Counted from the stretch's first letter, positions 11,646-19,915 are shown. The stretch: 64,000 nucleotides of DNA from Hydrogenophilales bacterium (GCA_016195805.1 JACPYT010000010.1:1-64000); one strand, 5' to 3'. Notes: generated by a model not told the origin, from the sequence alone. Numbers and translations: made by a program.

Positions 11646-11957
11646 ATGAAGACACTGATTTCCCTGCTGGCCGCATTGACGATCGTCACGCCGCTGCACG
11701 CCGAACCCGTGACGCCGCCCGCTGCCCAGGCCCGTGTGATGACCGATGGCGTCGTGCGCCGGATGGATCCAGCCAACGGCAAGCTCACCTTGCGTCACGG
11801 GCCCATCGTCAATCTCGACATGCCGGCCATGACCATGGTGTTCCGGGTGCAGCCGCCCGAACTGATGAACACGCTCAAAGTGGGCGACGCGGTGAAATTT
11901 CATGCCGAAAGCGTCGACGGCGTTCTCACCGTGACGGCGATTCAGCCTGTGCGCTAA
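11646..11957 (+). CDS. CusF-like periplasmic copper-binding protein
   Basis: A 103-residue exported protein with a signal peptide (MKTLISLLAALTIVTPLHA) and a small OB-fold domain like CusF and the C-terminal domain of some CusB proteins. The hallmark metal motif LDMPAMTMVF (about residues 58-67) supplies the paired Met ligands. In E. coli CusF carries Cu(I)/Ag(I) to the CusCBA pump; here the partner is uncertain. It starts 21 bp after the oxidase gene. Confidence 0.85.
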   Translation: MKTLISLLAALTIVTPLHAEPVTPPAAQARVMTDGVVRRMDPANGKLTLRHGPIVNLDMPAMTMVFRVQPPELMNTLKVGDAVKFHAESVDGVLTVTAIQPVR

Positions 11958-12050
11958 CCGGGCGGCTGCAGAACCGGTGAGCCGATGCGGGCCACTATGC
12001 GTAGGGCAGAGGTGGGATAGAGGAGCCTCTTGTCCTATATTGAAAACGGA

Positions 12051-12069
12051 CGCTGCCGCCAAGGCAGCG
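12051..12069 (+). terminator. Short stem-loop, possible weak terminator
   Basis: CGCTGCC and GGCAGCG form a 7-bp perfect stem with a 5-base loop between the CusF-like gene and the next gene, followed by a G/T-rich stretch rather than a clean U-run. It may end the copper operon or only attenuate it. Confidence 0.35.
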
Positions 12070-12112
12070 TGGGTTTGTGCAGGCGATTTTCACTTTCAAA
12101 AAGGAGACTACG

Positions 12113-12508
12113 ATGAAACACGTTTCGATGTGGGTGCTTGTCCTGGGGTTGGCGTCGAGTGCCTCGGTGCAGGCTGCGGATCAGGTGCGCGAACAGGACC
12201 AGTCACGCGATCAGACCCAGGCAACCCAGCAGATCCGAACGCAGGATCAGGATCGTATTTACGGTTCCGAACTGATGACGCGGCAGGAGCGTATCGAATA
12301 TCGCAACCGCATGCGTACGCTGAAAACCCAGCAGGAACGTGAAGCCTTCCGCCTGGAGCACCACAAGCAGATGCAGGAACGCGCCAGGGCCCAGGGCAAG
12401 ACCCTGCCCGACATGCCGCCTGCGGGGATGGGCCCCGGTTCAGGCATGGGTCCCGGGGGCGGCATGGGCCCAGGGGGTGGCATGGGCCCGGGCGGTTATC
12501 GCCGCTGA
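12113..12508 (+). CDS. Secreted Gln/Arg- and Met/Gly-rich small protein
   Basis: A 131-residue exported protein. A signal peptide (MKHVSMWVLVLGLASSASVQA) is followed by a charged Gln/Asp/Arg helical region. The tail is a run of MGPGG repeats (four repeats near residues 107-127). Met/Gly repeats suggest a soft-metal-binding or structural tail; this is inference. AAGGAG lies 9 bp before the ATG. It lies downstream of the copper genes and convergent with the sensor kinase gene, whose stop is only 10 bp away. Confidence 0.65.
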   Translation: MKHVSMWVLVLGLASSASVQAADQVREQDQSRDQTQATQQIRTQDQDRIYGSELMTRQERIEYRNRMRTLKTQQEREAFRLEHHKQMQERARAQGKTLPDMPPAGMGPGSGMGPGGGMGPGGGMGPGGYRR

Positions 12509-12518
12509 GACCGTATCG

Positions 12519-13877
12519 CTACGCTGCGTTGAAACGCAACGTGGCAGCGAATCCATGGCCGCCATCCGCGCGCGGCAGTCCTTCACCCAGTTCCAGCTGG
12601 GCATGCGACAGTGCCGCGATGCGGGCGACGATGGAAAGCCCCAGCCCGCAGCCTTCACCCTCCACCTCGCCGCGCACGAACCGTGCGCTGAGTTCCGATC
12701 TCAGGTTTGGCGCCACGCCCGGGCCATCGTCCGCAACGGCGATCGCACAGGCTGATCCGCTTCGCACGAGGCGTACCTCGATACGCGCACCTTCCCCAGC
12801 GTAGCGCACGGCGTTGTCCACCAGATTGCGAATTGCGATCTGCAGCCATGACGCACTTATTGCGATGCTGCAGCCTGGCATCGCATCGACCGTCAGGGAT
12901 TGCCCCTGGCGGTCGGCCTGCGGCAGCAGTTCCTCGCACACGGCGGCCATGACTCCGGACGGGTCCAGCGGCTGCGGCGCGTTGCCCTGGGTGGCCGGGT
13001 CGACGCGCGCCAGCGTCAGCAATTGCTCGACCAGATGCGTCATCCGGTCCACCCCCGCGATCACTTGGGCCAGCGCGTGCTGCCGGCTGTCGGCCGTCTG
13101 CGCGCGCAGCGCCACCTGCGCCTGCACTTTCAAGGCCGCCAGCGGGGTGCGCAGTTCGTGCGCGGCATCCGCGGTGAAGCGGCGCTCATTTTCAAACGCT
13201 TCGGTGACGCGCCGGATCAGCGCGTTGAGCGCGGTGCGCAGTGGCGCGATTTCGTCCGGCAGGGCGGGCGATTCGTCGAGCGGCACCAGGGCCTGCGCGT
13301 CGAGCGCGCCGACTTGCCGCGCCACGGCATCCACCGGCCGCAGGTTGCGGCCGACGCCCCACCAGACCGCCAGCGCCATCAGCGGCAGCGCCAGCGCGGC
13401 GGGAAGCAGCAGCGACAGGCCGATTTCGCGCGCCAGCCCTTCGCGCGCGGCATGCGTCTGGCCGACCACCACCTGGTATTCCTCATCGGCATCCTGCACC
13501 GCATAAAACCGCCAGAGTGCGCCCTGATAGCGGTGTTCGCTGAATCCCGGAACCACCCCGGACTCGAACCCGTCGTGACCCATGGAGCTGACCAGGCGCT
13601 GCATCTGCCCGTGCTTGTCGTGCCATACCTCGAAGGCGATCGGCACCGGATTGTGACGGCTTTGATCCTGCAGCTCTTCCACAAAACTCTGGATTTCGCC
13701 GGCCGCCACGATCGCCAGCAGGGTATCGGCCACCTGCGTCAGCTGGGCATCGAGCAGTTCATCGGCTTCGTGATGCGCGCGCTGATACACCACCAGCGCA
13801 GACAGCAGCCAGATCGTCGCCACCGAACCGGTCAGCAGCCAGACCAGCCGCCGGCGCAGGGAGTACGGGCGGCTCAT
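12519..13877 (-). CDS. Sensor histidine kinase, QseC/PmrB type
   Basis: A 452-residue membrane kinase. Two membrane segments (about 12-31 and 150-172) bracket a periplasmic sensor of about 120 residues. Then follow a HAMP-like linker, the dimerisation/phosphoacceptor helix with HELRTPL (His at about 239), and a catalytic ATPase domain with N-box (RNLVDNAVRYA), G1 (DDGPGV) and G2 (GCGLGLSI) motifs. All catalytic residues are intact. It overlaps the response regulator by 4 bp (ATGA), so the pair is translationally coupled. The signal is unknown; the genomic setting (cytochromes, metal efflux) suggests redox or metal stress. Confidence 0.92.
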   Translation of the reverse strand: MSRPYSLRRRLVWLLTGSVATIWLLSALVVYQRAHHEADELLDAQLTQVADTLLAIVAAGEIQSFVEELQDQSRHNPVPIAFEVWHDKHGQMQRLVSSMGHDGFESGVVPGFSEHRYQGALWRFYAVQDADEEYQVVVGQTHAAREGLAREIGLSLLLPAALALPLMALAVWWGVGRNLRPVDAVARQVGALDAQALVPLDESPALPDEIAPLRTALNALIRRVTEAFENERRFTADAAHELRTPLAALKVQAQVALRAQTADSRQHALAQVIAGVDRMTHLVEQLLTLARVDPATQGNAPQPLDPSGVMAAVCEELLPQADRQGQSLTVDAMPGCSIAISASWLQIAIRNLVDNAVRYAGEGARIEVRLVRSGSACAIAVADDGPGVAPNLRSELSARFVRGEVEGEGCGLGLSIVARIAALSHAQLELGEGLPRADGGHGFAATLRFNAA

Positions 13878-14545
13878 GGCGCCGGAGCACCGGTCGACAC
13901 CATGTAACCGACGCCGCGCACGGTGCGGATCAGCTCGTTGCCGAGCTTGCGTCGCAGATGATGGATGTGGACTTCGAGCGCGTTGCTGTCGACCTCATCG
14001 CTCCAGGTGTAGAGCTGTTCTTCCAGCGTGCGTCGGGTCAGCACGCGGTCGGTGTTTTCCAGCAGCAGGTGCAGCAGGTCGAATTCGCGCGGAGTCAGTT
14101 CGACGGCCCGGCCGGCACGCGTCACCGTGCGCGCGGCCGGATTGAGCGCGATCTCGCCCAGGCTGAGCACCGGCTCCGGGCGGCCGTGTGCACGCCGCAT
14201 CAGTGCGCGCAGGCGGGCGGCAATCTCGTCGAGGTCGAACGGCTTCAGTACATAGTCGTCGGCACCGAGGTCGAGCCCGCGCACCCTGTCTTCCAGCTGG
14301 TCGCGCGCGGTCAGGATCAGCACCGGCGTCGCGTCATGGCGCCCGCGCAGCCACTGCAGCACCGACAGGCCGTCGCGTTTCGGCAGCCCGAGGTCGAGCA
14401 CCACGGCCGCAAACGACTCGGTGGACAGGGCCGCCACTGCCGCCTCGCCATCGCGCAGCCAGTCGACGGCATAGCCGGCCTGGGTCAGGCCGGCCTGCAG
14501 GCCGTCGCCCAGCATGCGGTCGTCTTCCACCAACAATATGCGCAT
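13874..14545 (-). CDS. OmpR-family response regulator, QseB/PmrA type
   Basis: A 223-residue response regulator. It has a receiver domain with acidic pocket (EDD at 7-9), phosphoacceptor Asp at about 51 in VVLDLGLPKRDG and conserved Lys in YVLKPFD, followed by a winged-helix DNA-binding domain (ELTPREFDLLHLLLENTDRVL, ending in RTVRGVGYMV). Its closest well-known relatives bind tandem CTTAA(G)-type half sites, and such a box occurs ahead of this operon (16210) and ahead of the RND operon (19916). It is preceded by two cytochrome c genes and a cytochrome b gene on the same strand. Confidence 0.92.
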   Translation of the reverse strand: MRILLVEDDRMLGDGLQAGLTQAGYAVDWLRDGEAAVAALSTESFAAVVLDLGLPKRDGLSVLQWLRGRHDATPVLILTARDQLEDRVRGLDLGADDYVLKPFDLDEIAARLRALMRRAHGRPEPVLSLGEIALNPAARTVTRAGRAVELTPREFDLLHLLLENTDRVLTRRTLEEQLYTWSDEVDSNALEVHIHHLRRKLGNELIRTVRGVGYMVSTGAPAP

Positions 14546-14581
14546 CGCTGATCTTTATCCTTGGGGTTTCATCCCCGGGTT

Positions 14582-15109
14582 TTATTTCGGAATCCTGACC
14601 GTGTCCTCGTCGAACACGCCCTGGTCCGCCTGCCGGTGGCAGGCCGCGCAGTTGGCGGCGGAGCCGATCGACTTGCGGGACCATGTCGCGCGCGACACCT
14701 CGTCGTGCTTGCGCACGAACCAGCGGGTTTCGGTGATGCGCAGCGGAGCTTCGTTCGGATTCATGCCCTGCATCACCCGATTGCCCATCCGGCTGGTGCC
14801 GCTGTCGGCGGCGTTGGCCTCCAGGAATCTCAGGATATCAGCCTGCGTGGCCGGATCAAGGCTGGCGTTTTCGCCGAAGTGCTGGTCGAGGCCGCCCATC
14901 AGGCGCCGCCACGAGGCCTTCGGCAGCAAGGCAGGCGCATAGGCGATATGGCAGCTTGCGCATTCCTGCTGCCAGGCCTTGTTGGTCAGTCGCGGCAGGA
15001 CATTGCCGCCGCCGTCGCCGTGTGCCTCGCCCGAAGGCAGGGAAAACGCCAGCAGGCTGACCGCGCCGACCGTCGCGATGACCCCGATACCGCGCAATAG
15101 ATAATTCAT
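14582..15109 (-). CDS. Dihaem cytochrome c (DHC-like)
   Basis: A 175-residue exported cytochrome. An N-terminal hydrophobic signal/anchor precedes two haem c motifs, CASCH (about residue 50) and CAACH (about residue 154), near opposite ends of the protein, as in the dihaem cytochrome c family. It is probably a periplasmic electron carrier. It lies between the DUF1924 cytochrome gene (10-bp gap) and the response regulator on the same strand and belongs to that operon. Confidence 0.82.
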   Translation of the reverse strand: MNYLLRGIGVIATVGAVSLLAFSLPSGEAHGDGGGNVLPRLTNKAWQQECASCHIAYAPALLPKASWRRLMGGLDQHFGENASLDPATQADILRFLEANAADSGTSRMGNRVMQGMNPNEAPLRITETRWFVRKHDEVSRATWSRKSIGSAANCAACHRQADQGVFDEDTVRIPK

Positions 15110-15119
15110 GGTGTGCTCC

Positions 15120-15533
15120 TTATCGGGCCTGGCTCAGCCAGGCAATGAAATCGCCCTTTTCCTGCGCGCTGCATTCGCGTTGCAGGACATCCTGGCAGTT
15201 GCGTCGAAACCATTTCTCGACCTTGGCCGCATCGGTGAAGCGCTGCGGATTGGCCGCCGGCGCCAGCGGCTCGATGCGCTTGCCGACGCGGCTGCGCCCG
15301 GCCTGGGTCGGATTGGCCGTATGGCAGCCGGCGCAGCTCACGGCCTGGCCATCGCGGCCCGGGTGCTCGGTGCGATACAGCGCCGCGCCGCGCGGGGCGG
15401 ACAGGGCCGAGACCGGTACGCCGGCCTGCTTCGCGTACTGCGCCATCAGGCTGGCGGGGGTGTCGGCGGCAACCGCCACTGCGGAGGCCATGCCCAGGAT
15501 GGCCAGTGCGCTGAGAAACGAGCGCTTAATCAT
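15120..15533 (-). CDS. Monohaem cytochrome c, DUF1924 family
   Basis: A 137-residue exported protein with a signal peptide (MIKRSFLSALAILGMASAVAVA) and one haem motif CAGCH, followed by NPTQAGRSRVGKRIEPLAP and a C-terminal NCQDVLQRECSAQEKGDF segment. This pattern fits DUF1924 proteins, which commonly accompany a dihaem cytochrome c and a b-type cytochrome. The ATG at 15531-15533 lies inside the 3' end of the cytochrome b gene (8-bp overlap), indicating coupling. An upstream in-frame start would only add residues before the signal peptide. Confidence 0.78.
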   Translation of the reverse strand: MIKRSFLSALAILGMASAVAVAADTPASLMAQYAKQAGVPVSALSAPRGAALYRTEHPGRDGQAVSCAGCHTANPTQAGRSRVGKRIEPLAPAANPQRFTDAAKVEKWFRRNCQDVLQRECSAQEKGDFIAWLSQAR

Positions 15534-16164
15534 GCTGCACCCCGCTTTCCGCACCGAGGTATTGCTTGCCGGTGACCATGCTCTGTGCCACCCGTTCGCC
15601 GCGCCACTGGTGAAACACCAGCGCCGCCAGATGCAGGCCGATAAAGCCGAGCATCAGGCCGAACCCGAATTCGTGCGGCTCGCCCAGCACGTCTTCCAGC
15701 CACGGCATGTTGCCCAGCCAGCCGGCGAGCGGGCCGGTCTGGAACTCGCTGGCGGCCAGCCCCAGTCCGGTGACGACCATCAGCGCCATCACGCCGTAGG
15801 CGAACAGATAGGCCAGGCTGGCGATCGGGTCGTGCCCGGCGCGATGCTTCGCGGGCAGGCGCATGTTCTTGAGGCTGTCCTTCCACACCGCGGGATGCCA
15901 CAGGTCGCGCCAGCGCGCGGAGAGCGGGCCCACCAGGCCCCACAGCAGGCGCGTCAGCAGGCCTGCCGTCAGCGTGTAGCCGATGAGGATATGCAGATTC
16001 CACAAGGTTTTCTCATAGGGACCGTGTTCGAACCCGTCGGCCAACTGGCTGGTAACGATGAGCGCCACGATGGCCAGGGCAATGACCCAGTGCAACAGAC
16101 GCAGCAGGGGGTCAAACACGCGTTGCGGCCGCGTGGAGGAAGGTGACGTGGACGGATGGGGCAT
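15526..16164 (-). CDS. Cytochrome b561-family membrane protein
   Basis: A 212-residue four-helix integral membrane cytochrome b of the Ni,Fe-hydrogenase b-subunit/b561 type. Conserved histidines for two haems are visible: RLLHWVIA (helix 1), WNLHILIGYTLTAGLLTRLLWG (helix 2), and GFIGLHLAALVFHQW (helix 4). It probably passes quinol electrons to the two c-type cytochromes encoded next. It is the first gene of the cyt b / cyt c / cyt c / response regulator / kinase set, with a CTTA-type direct repeat 46 bp upstream. Confidence 0.85.
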   Translation of the reverse strand: MPHPSTSPSSTRPQRVFDPLLRLLHWVIALAIVALIVTSQLADGFEHGPYEKTLWNLHILIGYTLTAGLLTRLLWGLVGPLSARWRDLWHPAVWKDSLKNMRLPAKHRAGHDPIASLAYLFAYGVMALMVVTGLGLAASEFQTGPLAGWLGNMPWLEDVLGEPHEFGFGLMLGFIGLHLAALVFHQWRGERVAQSMVTGKQYLGAESGVQHD

Positions 16165-16209
16165 GGCAGTCTCCTGAGAACGGGTTGAGGCAGACTGTAT
16201 GCGCGTCAG

Positions 16210-16226
16210 CTTAGGGAAATCTTAAG
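16210..16226 (-). promoter_or_regulatory. Candidate QseB/PmrA-like box ahead of the cytochrome/two-component operon
   Basis: CTTAGG-GAAAT-CTTAAG: two half sites of the HTTAAK type spaced by 5 bp, 46 bp upstream of the cytochrome b start. One half site has a single deviation. The encoded regulator belongs to the family that binds such repeats, so autoregulation is inferred. Confidence 0.5.
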
Positions 16227-16294
16227 AGGCGGGATTCCTTCCCGATCAGGCAGCCGGCGCGGGTTCCGCAGGCAGGGCTGCGGCGGGCGCCAGG

Positions 16295-16338
16295 CAAAAA
16301 AACGCCGGCGCATGCTGTCGCAGCCATGCGCCGGCGTT
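16295..16338 (-). terminator. Rho-independent terminator (distal of a tandem pair)
   Basis: AACGCCGGCGCATG (16301-16314) and CATGCGCCGGCGTT (16325-16338) form a perfect 14-bp stem with a 10-base loop. On the minus strand the stem is followed by a run of T (A-run at 16296-16302 on plus), the classical arrangement for ending the metallophosphatase transcript. Confidence 0.8.
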
Positions 16339-16339
16339 C

Positions 16340-16380
16340 AAAAACCGGGGCAGCGCCTTTTCGTGAGGCGTCTGCCCCGG
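16340..16380 (-). terminator. Rho-independent terminator (proximal of a tandem pair)
   Basis: CCGGGGCAG...CTGCCCCGG pairs (16345-16380, with an inner CGCC/GGCG pair) just after the stop codon of the metallophosphatase gene, followed on the minus strand by TTTTT (16340-16344). It is immediately followed by a second terminator. Confidence 0.75.
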
Positions 16381-16385
16381 CAGTC

Positions 16386-17492
16386 TTACTTGCAGCTGGA
16401 CAAGGGGTCCTTGCAGTAGGGCACGTTTTCCCAGCTGAACACCTGCGGCGTGCGCGGATCGATGGTGAGACGCAGCCATTCGGCGGGGGCGTTGGTGGAA
16501 CCCTGAACGGTGATGCGGGTCAGGTTGGGCACGGCGACCGTGTTATGGATCTTGCCCGTCGCGCTGGCGGGGTCGGCCAGCGGCTGGTCAGCGCCATACA
16601 CGTGGGAGTCGCCGTTGAGCAGCAGGACCGGACCGCCGAAGTCCAGCGCCAGCTCGGCCAGCTTCTGCACGTAGGGCGTGTAGTTGTAGAGCTCATTGCT
16701 GGCCAGCGCTTCCGGATCCCACATGTCTGCCTGCTGACCGATGACGACAGCCCTGGCATGGGTCTTTTCCGCCATCTGGAAGGCAGATTGCAGCCAGCGT
16801 ACGTCGGCGTCGGTGCGTTCGGCCACTTCCTGGTCCTGGGCGGTCGGATTGGAGAAAGCACCGCTCCACGGCAAGGTGTCGTTATTGGAGCCGGGCATGT
16901 TCACCGTCACGAACAGCACCTTGCCGTCCATCCACATCGTGTTCTCGACGAACTGGGCGTCGGCGGGATAGGCCGGGTCGAAATGCTGCGCCTGGCTCCA
17001 GACCGGCTTCACGTCCATGCCGAGGGTGTGCCCGGGCCGGGCGAAGAACAGGCTGCGCACAGCGGCCAGCTCCTTGAGGGGCGCACCGCTGCTCTTTTCC
17101 TTGGACTTGTGGCAGTCGGTCCATTCATTGTCGCCCGGGGTATAAACGACCGGCTTGTCGAACTGCTGGAACTGGTAATAGACCTTCTGATTCCACCCCG
17201 GATTGGACGTCGCGATGGGTGGCAGGATGTCTGCACTGGTGCAAGCAGCGCTGCCGGAGTGAATGTCCCCCACATGCATCACCAGACTGACCTTCTTGTC
17301 CGCGTTGATGGAATCGATCAACAGCGGCGCATTGTCGAGCAGGTTCTGGTTATAGGGCCAGTCGCCGAACACTGCGATGGTGACGGGCGTTGCGCCATCG
17401 TCGTGGCCGCGGTCAATCTCGTGGGCCATAACGGAGGTCGCCATGACGAAGCCGGCAGCGGACAGAGCCGAGGTGAGGAGCAATTTCTTCAT
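16386..17492 (-). CDS. Secreted calcineurin-like metallophosphoesterase
   Basis: A 368-residue exported protein. The signal peptide ends VMA-HEI. The metallophosphoesterase pattern is visible: FGDWPYN (first Asp), VMHVGDIHSG (GD.H), YTPGDNEW (GDNE), and LLNGDSHVYG (GD.H). The two-metal site therefore appears intact. Two to three Cys pairs in the mature part suggest disulfides. The substrate is unknown; purple-acid-like or general phosphoesterases are possible. AGGAAG lies upstream of the ATG, and the transcript ends at two consecutive strong terminators. Confidence 0.82.
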   Translation of the reverse strand: MKKLLLTSALSAAGFVMATSVMAHEIDRGHDDGATPVTIAVFGDWPYNQNLLDNAPLLIDSINADKKVSLVMHVGDIHSGSAACTSADILPPIATSNPGWNQKVYYQFQQFDKPVVYTPGDNEWTDCHKSKEKSSGAPLKELAAVRSLFFARPGHTLGMDVKPVWSQAQHFDPAYPADAQFVENTMWMDGKVLFVTVNMPGSNNDTLPWSGAFSNPTAQDQEVAERTDADVRWLQSAFQMAEKTHARAVVIGQQADMWDPEALASNELYNYTPYVQKLAELALDFGGPVLLLNGDSHVYGADQPLADPASATGKIHNTVAVPNLTRITVQGSTNAPAEWLRLTIDPRTPQVFSWENVPYCKDPLSSCK

Positions 17493-18119
17493 ACGAGTCT
17501 TCCTTTGATAAAGATTATTGAGAAGCCGCGGCGCCGCCCCTGTCCCGGCTCCGGAATACGGCCTGGGTTAAGGCGCGGACGTCGCCCCCCATGCGGGCCG
17601 CCGAGACCCGTCCATTGCAGATGTGGCATGACCGCTGTCTGTCGAGCACCGGGATGGCTTGTGGAGAGCCCGTTCTGAAACGGGCGTTTCGATGGTAGGC
17701 AGGCTGGATTGCAGCTGTATGACGACACCCACCCGAATTTCCGGCCCAAACGGACGATTGGGGCGATCTACCTGGCAGTCCAGCGACACATGGCCATTCA
17801 CCAGAACTCGGTTAAGTTGTAGAAGTTCAGATCTGAATTTCCGTACATCGGGCAGCCGTTCGCCCCGATCGTTCGGCTGCCGCGAGATTTGAACTGCCTG
17901 CCGCCGCAACCAGAAATCTCGCCGTTTAGGGAATAAATCCCGCCCAATCGCTGTTTACTCCCATGACAAGAGTGTCCATCGGTGTGGCACATGGACGCAT
18001 CCGGTCATGATCGTTTCGCCTTTGGGACGCGTCGCTTCCATACGCCCAAGACCCAGTCACCCGGACTACTCTGTGCTACATGGCAGCGTCACCGACCTCT
18101 ACACGAGGACAACCCGGAC
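17493..18119. other. 627-bp intergenic region, no gene supported
   Basis: This region lies between two divergent genes. It contains a short perfect hairpin (GCCCGTT / AACGGGC, 17668-17685). Open frames on the minus strand around 17570-17910 lack a ribosome-binding site and recognisable protein character. The composition from 17800 to 17970 is less GC-rich than its surroundings, so an eroded gene is possible, but I cannot identify one. Confidence 0.4.
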
Positions 18120-18995
18120 ATGGCAAAGAGAATTTCAGCCTGGGTGCCATTGACAGCGGCTTTGGTTGCCTCGCTGGGGCATGGGGGCGCGGATGGCACT
18201 GCGGCGTATGCAGTGGGCGATTGCCAAAGAACATGCGATCTTTGGCGACCGCTGGCAGATCAAGGCGATGTCGGCGCGAAGTTCGACCCCGGGCTCTTGT
18301 ACGGGGCAGGGCGCGGCGTGGCCAGGGACGATGCGGCGGTTGTGTGGGACCGTCTTGCCGCCAACCAGGGCGGCAGCATCGCCGACGAGGTCACCGTGAG
18401 CACCGCACGTGCTGCCGACGGCAAGGCTATCCAGGTAGGGGTGACGCTGGCGCTGCCGATAAGGCATGAAGTGGTCTGGGAGGTATTGAACGATTACGAG
18501 AACATGCCCCGCTTCGTTCCAGACATCCTTGCCACCCGCCTGATCCGTGTCGGACCCGGGAGAAAGCGCGTGGAGATCGACGGTGTAGCGCGGCTCCTGT
18601 TCCTGGAATACCCCACCAGCACGACCCTGGATGTGGTGTATCCCGCCGATGGATCCATTGCCATCAATTCGGTGGCAGGCAACCTGGCCATCCACGGTGT
18701 CGTGCGGGTGCATGGTGACGGACCCTACACCCGGGTCGATTATCGGGTCCGGATTACACCAGATTTCTGGCTGCCGCCGCTGATCGGTGATTTCCTGATC
18801 AGCCGCCAGATCAGGCGTCAGTTCGAGGGAATGGTGGCGGAGATGCATAGACGGGCGGACAACCGTCAAACGGAGGGACGCTCCCTCGATGGATTGGGGC
18901 TCGACGGCATCCGGCCCGGTTGGCCGCCGCAGGATCGCCTGGTTACGGTGGCCTGGCGGGGCCTGCGCCCATCCCGGGAGCGCTTTTCACACTAG
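18120..18995 (+). CDS. Exported SRPBCC (polyketide-cyclase/START-like) protein with degenerate Sel1 repeat
   Basis: A 291-residue protein. An N-terminal hydrophobic segment (about 6-20) suggests export. A degenerate Sel1-like unit follows (about 35-75: LADQGDVGAKFDPGLLYGAGRGV). The C-terminal two thirds match the SRPBCC ligand-binding fold of cyclase/dehydrase proteins (VWEVLNDYENMPRFVPDI; VDYRVRITPDFWLPPLIGDF). ATG 18120 was chosen because GAGGA precedes it and it starts the signal-like segment. The ligand is unknown. The end of the protein is low-complexity and may not be functional. Confidence 0.65.
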   Translation: MAKRISAWVPLTAALVASLGHGGADGTAAYAVGDCQRTCDLWRPLADQGDVGAKFDPGLLYGAGRGVARDDAAVVWDRLAANQGGSIADEVTVSTARAADGKAIQVGVTLALPIRHEVVWEVLNDYENMPRFVPDILATRLIRVGPGRKRVEIDGVARLLFLEYPTSTTLDVVYPADGSIAINSVAGNLAIHGVVRVHGDGPYTRVDYRVRITPDFWLPPLIGDFLISRQIRRQFEGMVAEMHRRADNRQTEGRSLDGLGLDGIRPGWPPQDRLVTVAWRGLRPSRERFSH

Positions 18996-19067
18996 AATGA
19001 GCGCGTGAACTCGCCTGCGCGGGGTTTCGCGGAGGCCCCACGAGCTGCGGACCTTGAGGGAGCCAGC

Positions 19068-19811
19068 ATGCCTCTGAAGAAGATCCTGATTTTTCTTTTC
19101 AGTGCTGTTGCCGCTCTTGCGCTGTCGAGCTGCACTGTGACGCCGCCAGCTTCGCCAACGGGCGGGGGGACATCGTTCACTCGGAGCGACCGCCCGACTG
19201 AGCTGAAAGCTGAATACTCGGCATTGGCTAGGGCGGGTGGAGGAAGGGTCTTCACCCTCGATCCGGGGCGATCGACGGTTCGGATCTATGTGTTCCGTGG
19301 CGGTCGAGCCGCCGCGGCGGGACATAACCATGTCCTCTCCGCACCCCGGTTCATCGGGTTCTTTTACCTGCCGGCCACGGGAGCGGCAAACGGGCGGTTT
19401 GATCTGGCATTCCGTCTCGACCAACTGGAAATCGACGACCCGACGTACAGGTCGGCCCTCGGCAGCGCCTTCTCGTCCACCCTGTCCCCCGAGGCCATAA
19501 AAGGGGCGCGTGAGCACATGCTCGGCGGGAATAACCTGCAAGCCGACACATTTCCTCTTGTACGCGTGCATTCGCTTCAGATCACCGGGGAGTCCCCCAA
19601 ATTTGCCGCCAAGGTGCAGATCGAAATGCACGGCCAGAAACATGCGATGTGGATTCCTGTCAGCGTTGAAGGCTTGCCGGAACGCCTCGTGGTCGCAGGA
19701 TCGTTCGTACTGCGTCAAACCGATTTTGGCGTGCAGCCCTACTCGGTATTGGCGGGATTTCTCGCAGTGCGGGATGAGGTCGTAATCGAATTCAAATTGC
19801 TTGGCGACTGA
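19068..19811 (+). CDS. YceI-like lipoprotein
   Basis: A 247-residue protein with a lipoprotein signal (LIFLFSAVAALALSSC) and a YceI-type lipocalin-like beta barrel domain. It shows FTLDPGRSTVRIYVFRGG at the start and GHNHVLSAP, the family's typical position after strand 2. The final strands read FVLRQTDFGVQPYSVLAG. YceI proteins bind isoprenoid-type lipids; the ligand here is unknown. ATG 19068 follows GAGGGA; an upstream in-frame GTG would place the signal peptide 21 residues inside the protein. Confidence 0.75.
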   Translation: MPLKKILIFLFSAVAALALSSCTVTPPASPTGGGTSFTRSDRPTELKAEYSALARAGGGRVFTLDPGRSTVRIYVFRGGRAAAAGHNHVLSAPRFIGFFYLPATGAANGRFDLAFRLDQLEIDDPTYRSALGSAFSSTLSPEAIKGAREHMLGGNNLQADTFPLVRVHSLQITGESPKFAAKVQIEMHGQKHAMWIPVSVEGLPERLVVAGSFVLRQTDFGVQPYSVLAGFLAVRDEVVIEFKLLGD

Positions 19812-19915
19812 AGCCCGCTTCGGGGCGGTGCCGGCCTGTGTTCTCCCCTGAATCCGGGAAATTCCAAGCGGGGATCCATTCCCCGCCAGCCAGCCGGGCG
19901 GCCCGGCAGCCGTGA

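Noticed and set aside
17568-17909. Minus-strand ORF (113 codons) upstream of the metallophosphatase
   Set aside because: No start signal, low-complexity basic translation; possibly eroded DNA but not supportable as a gene.
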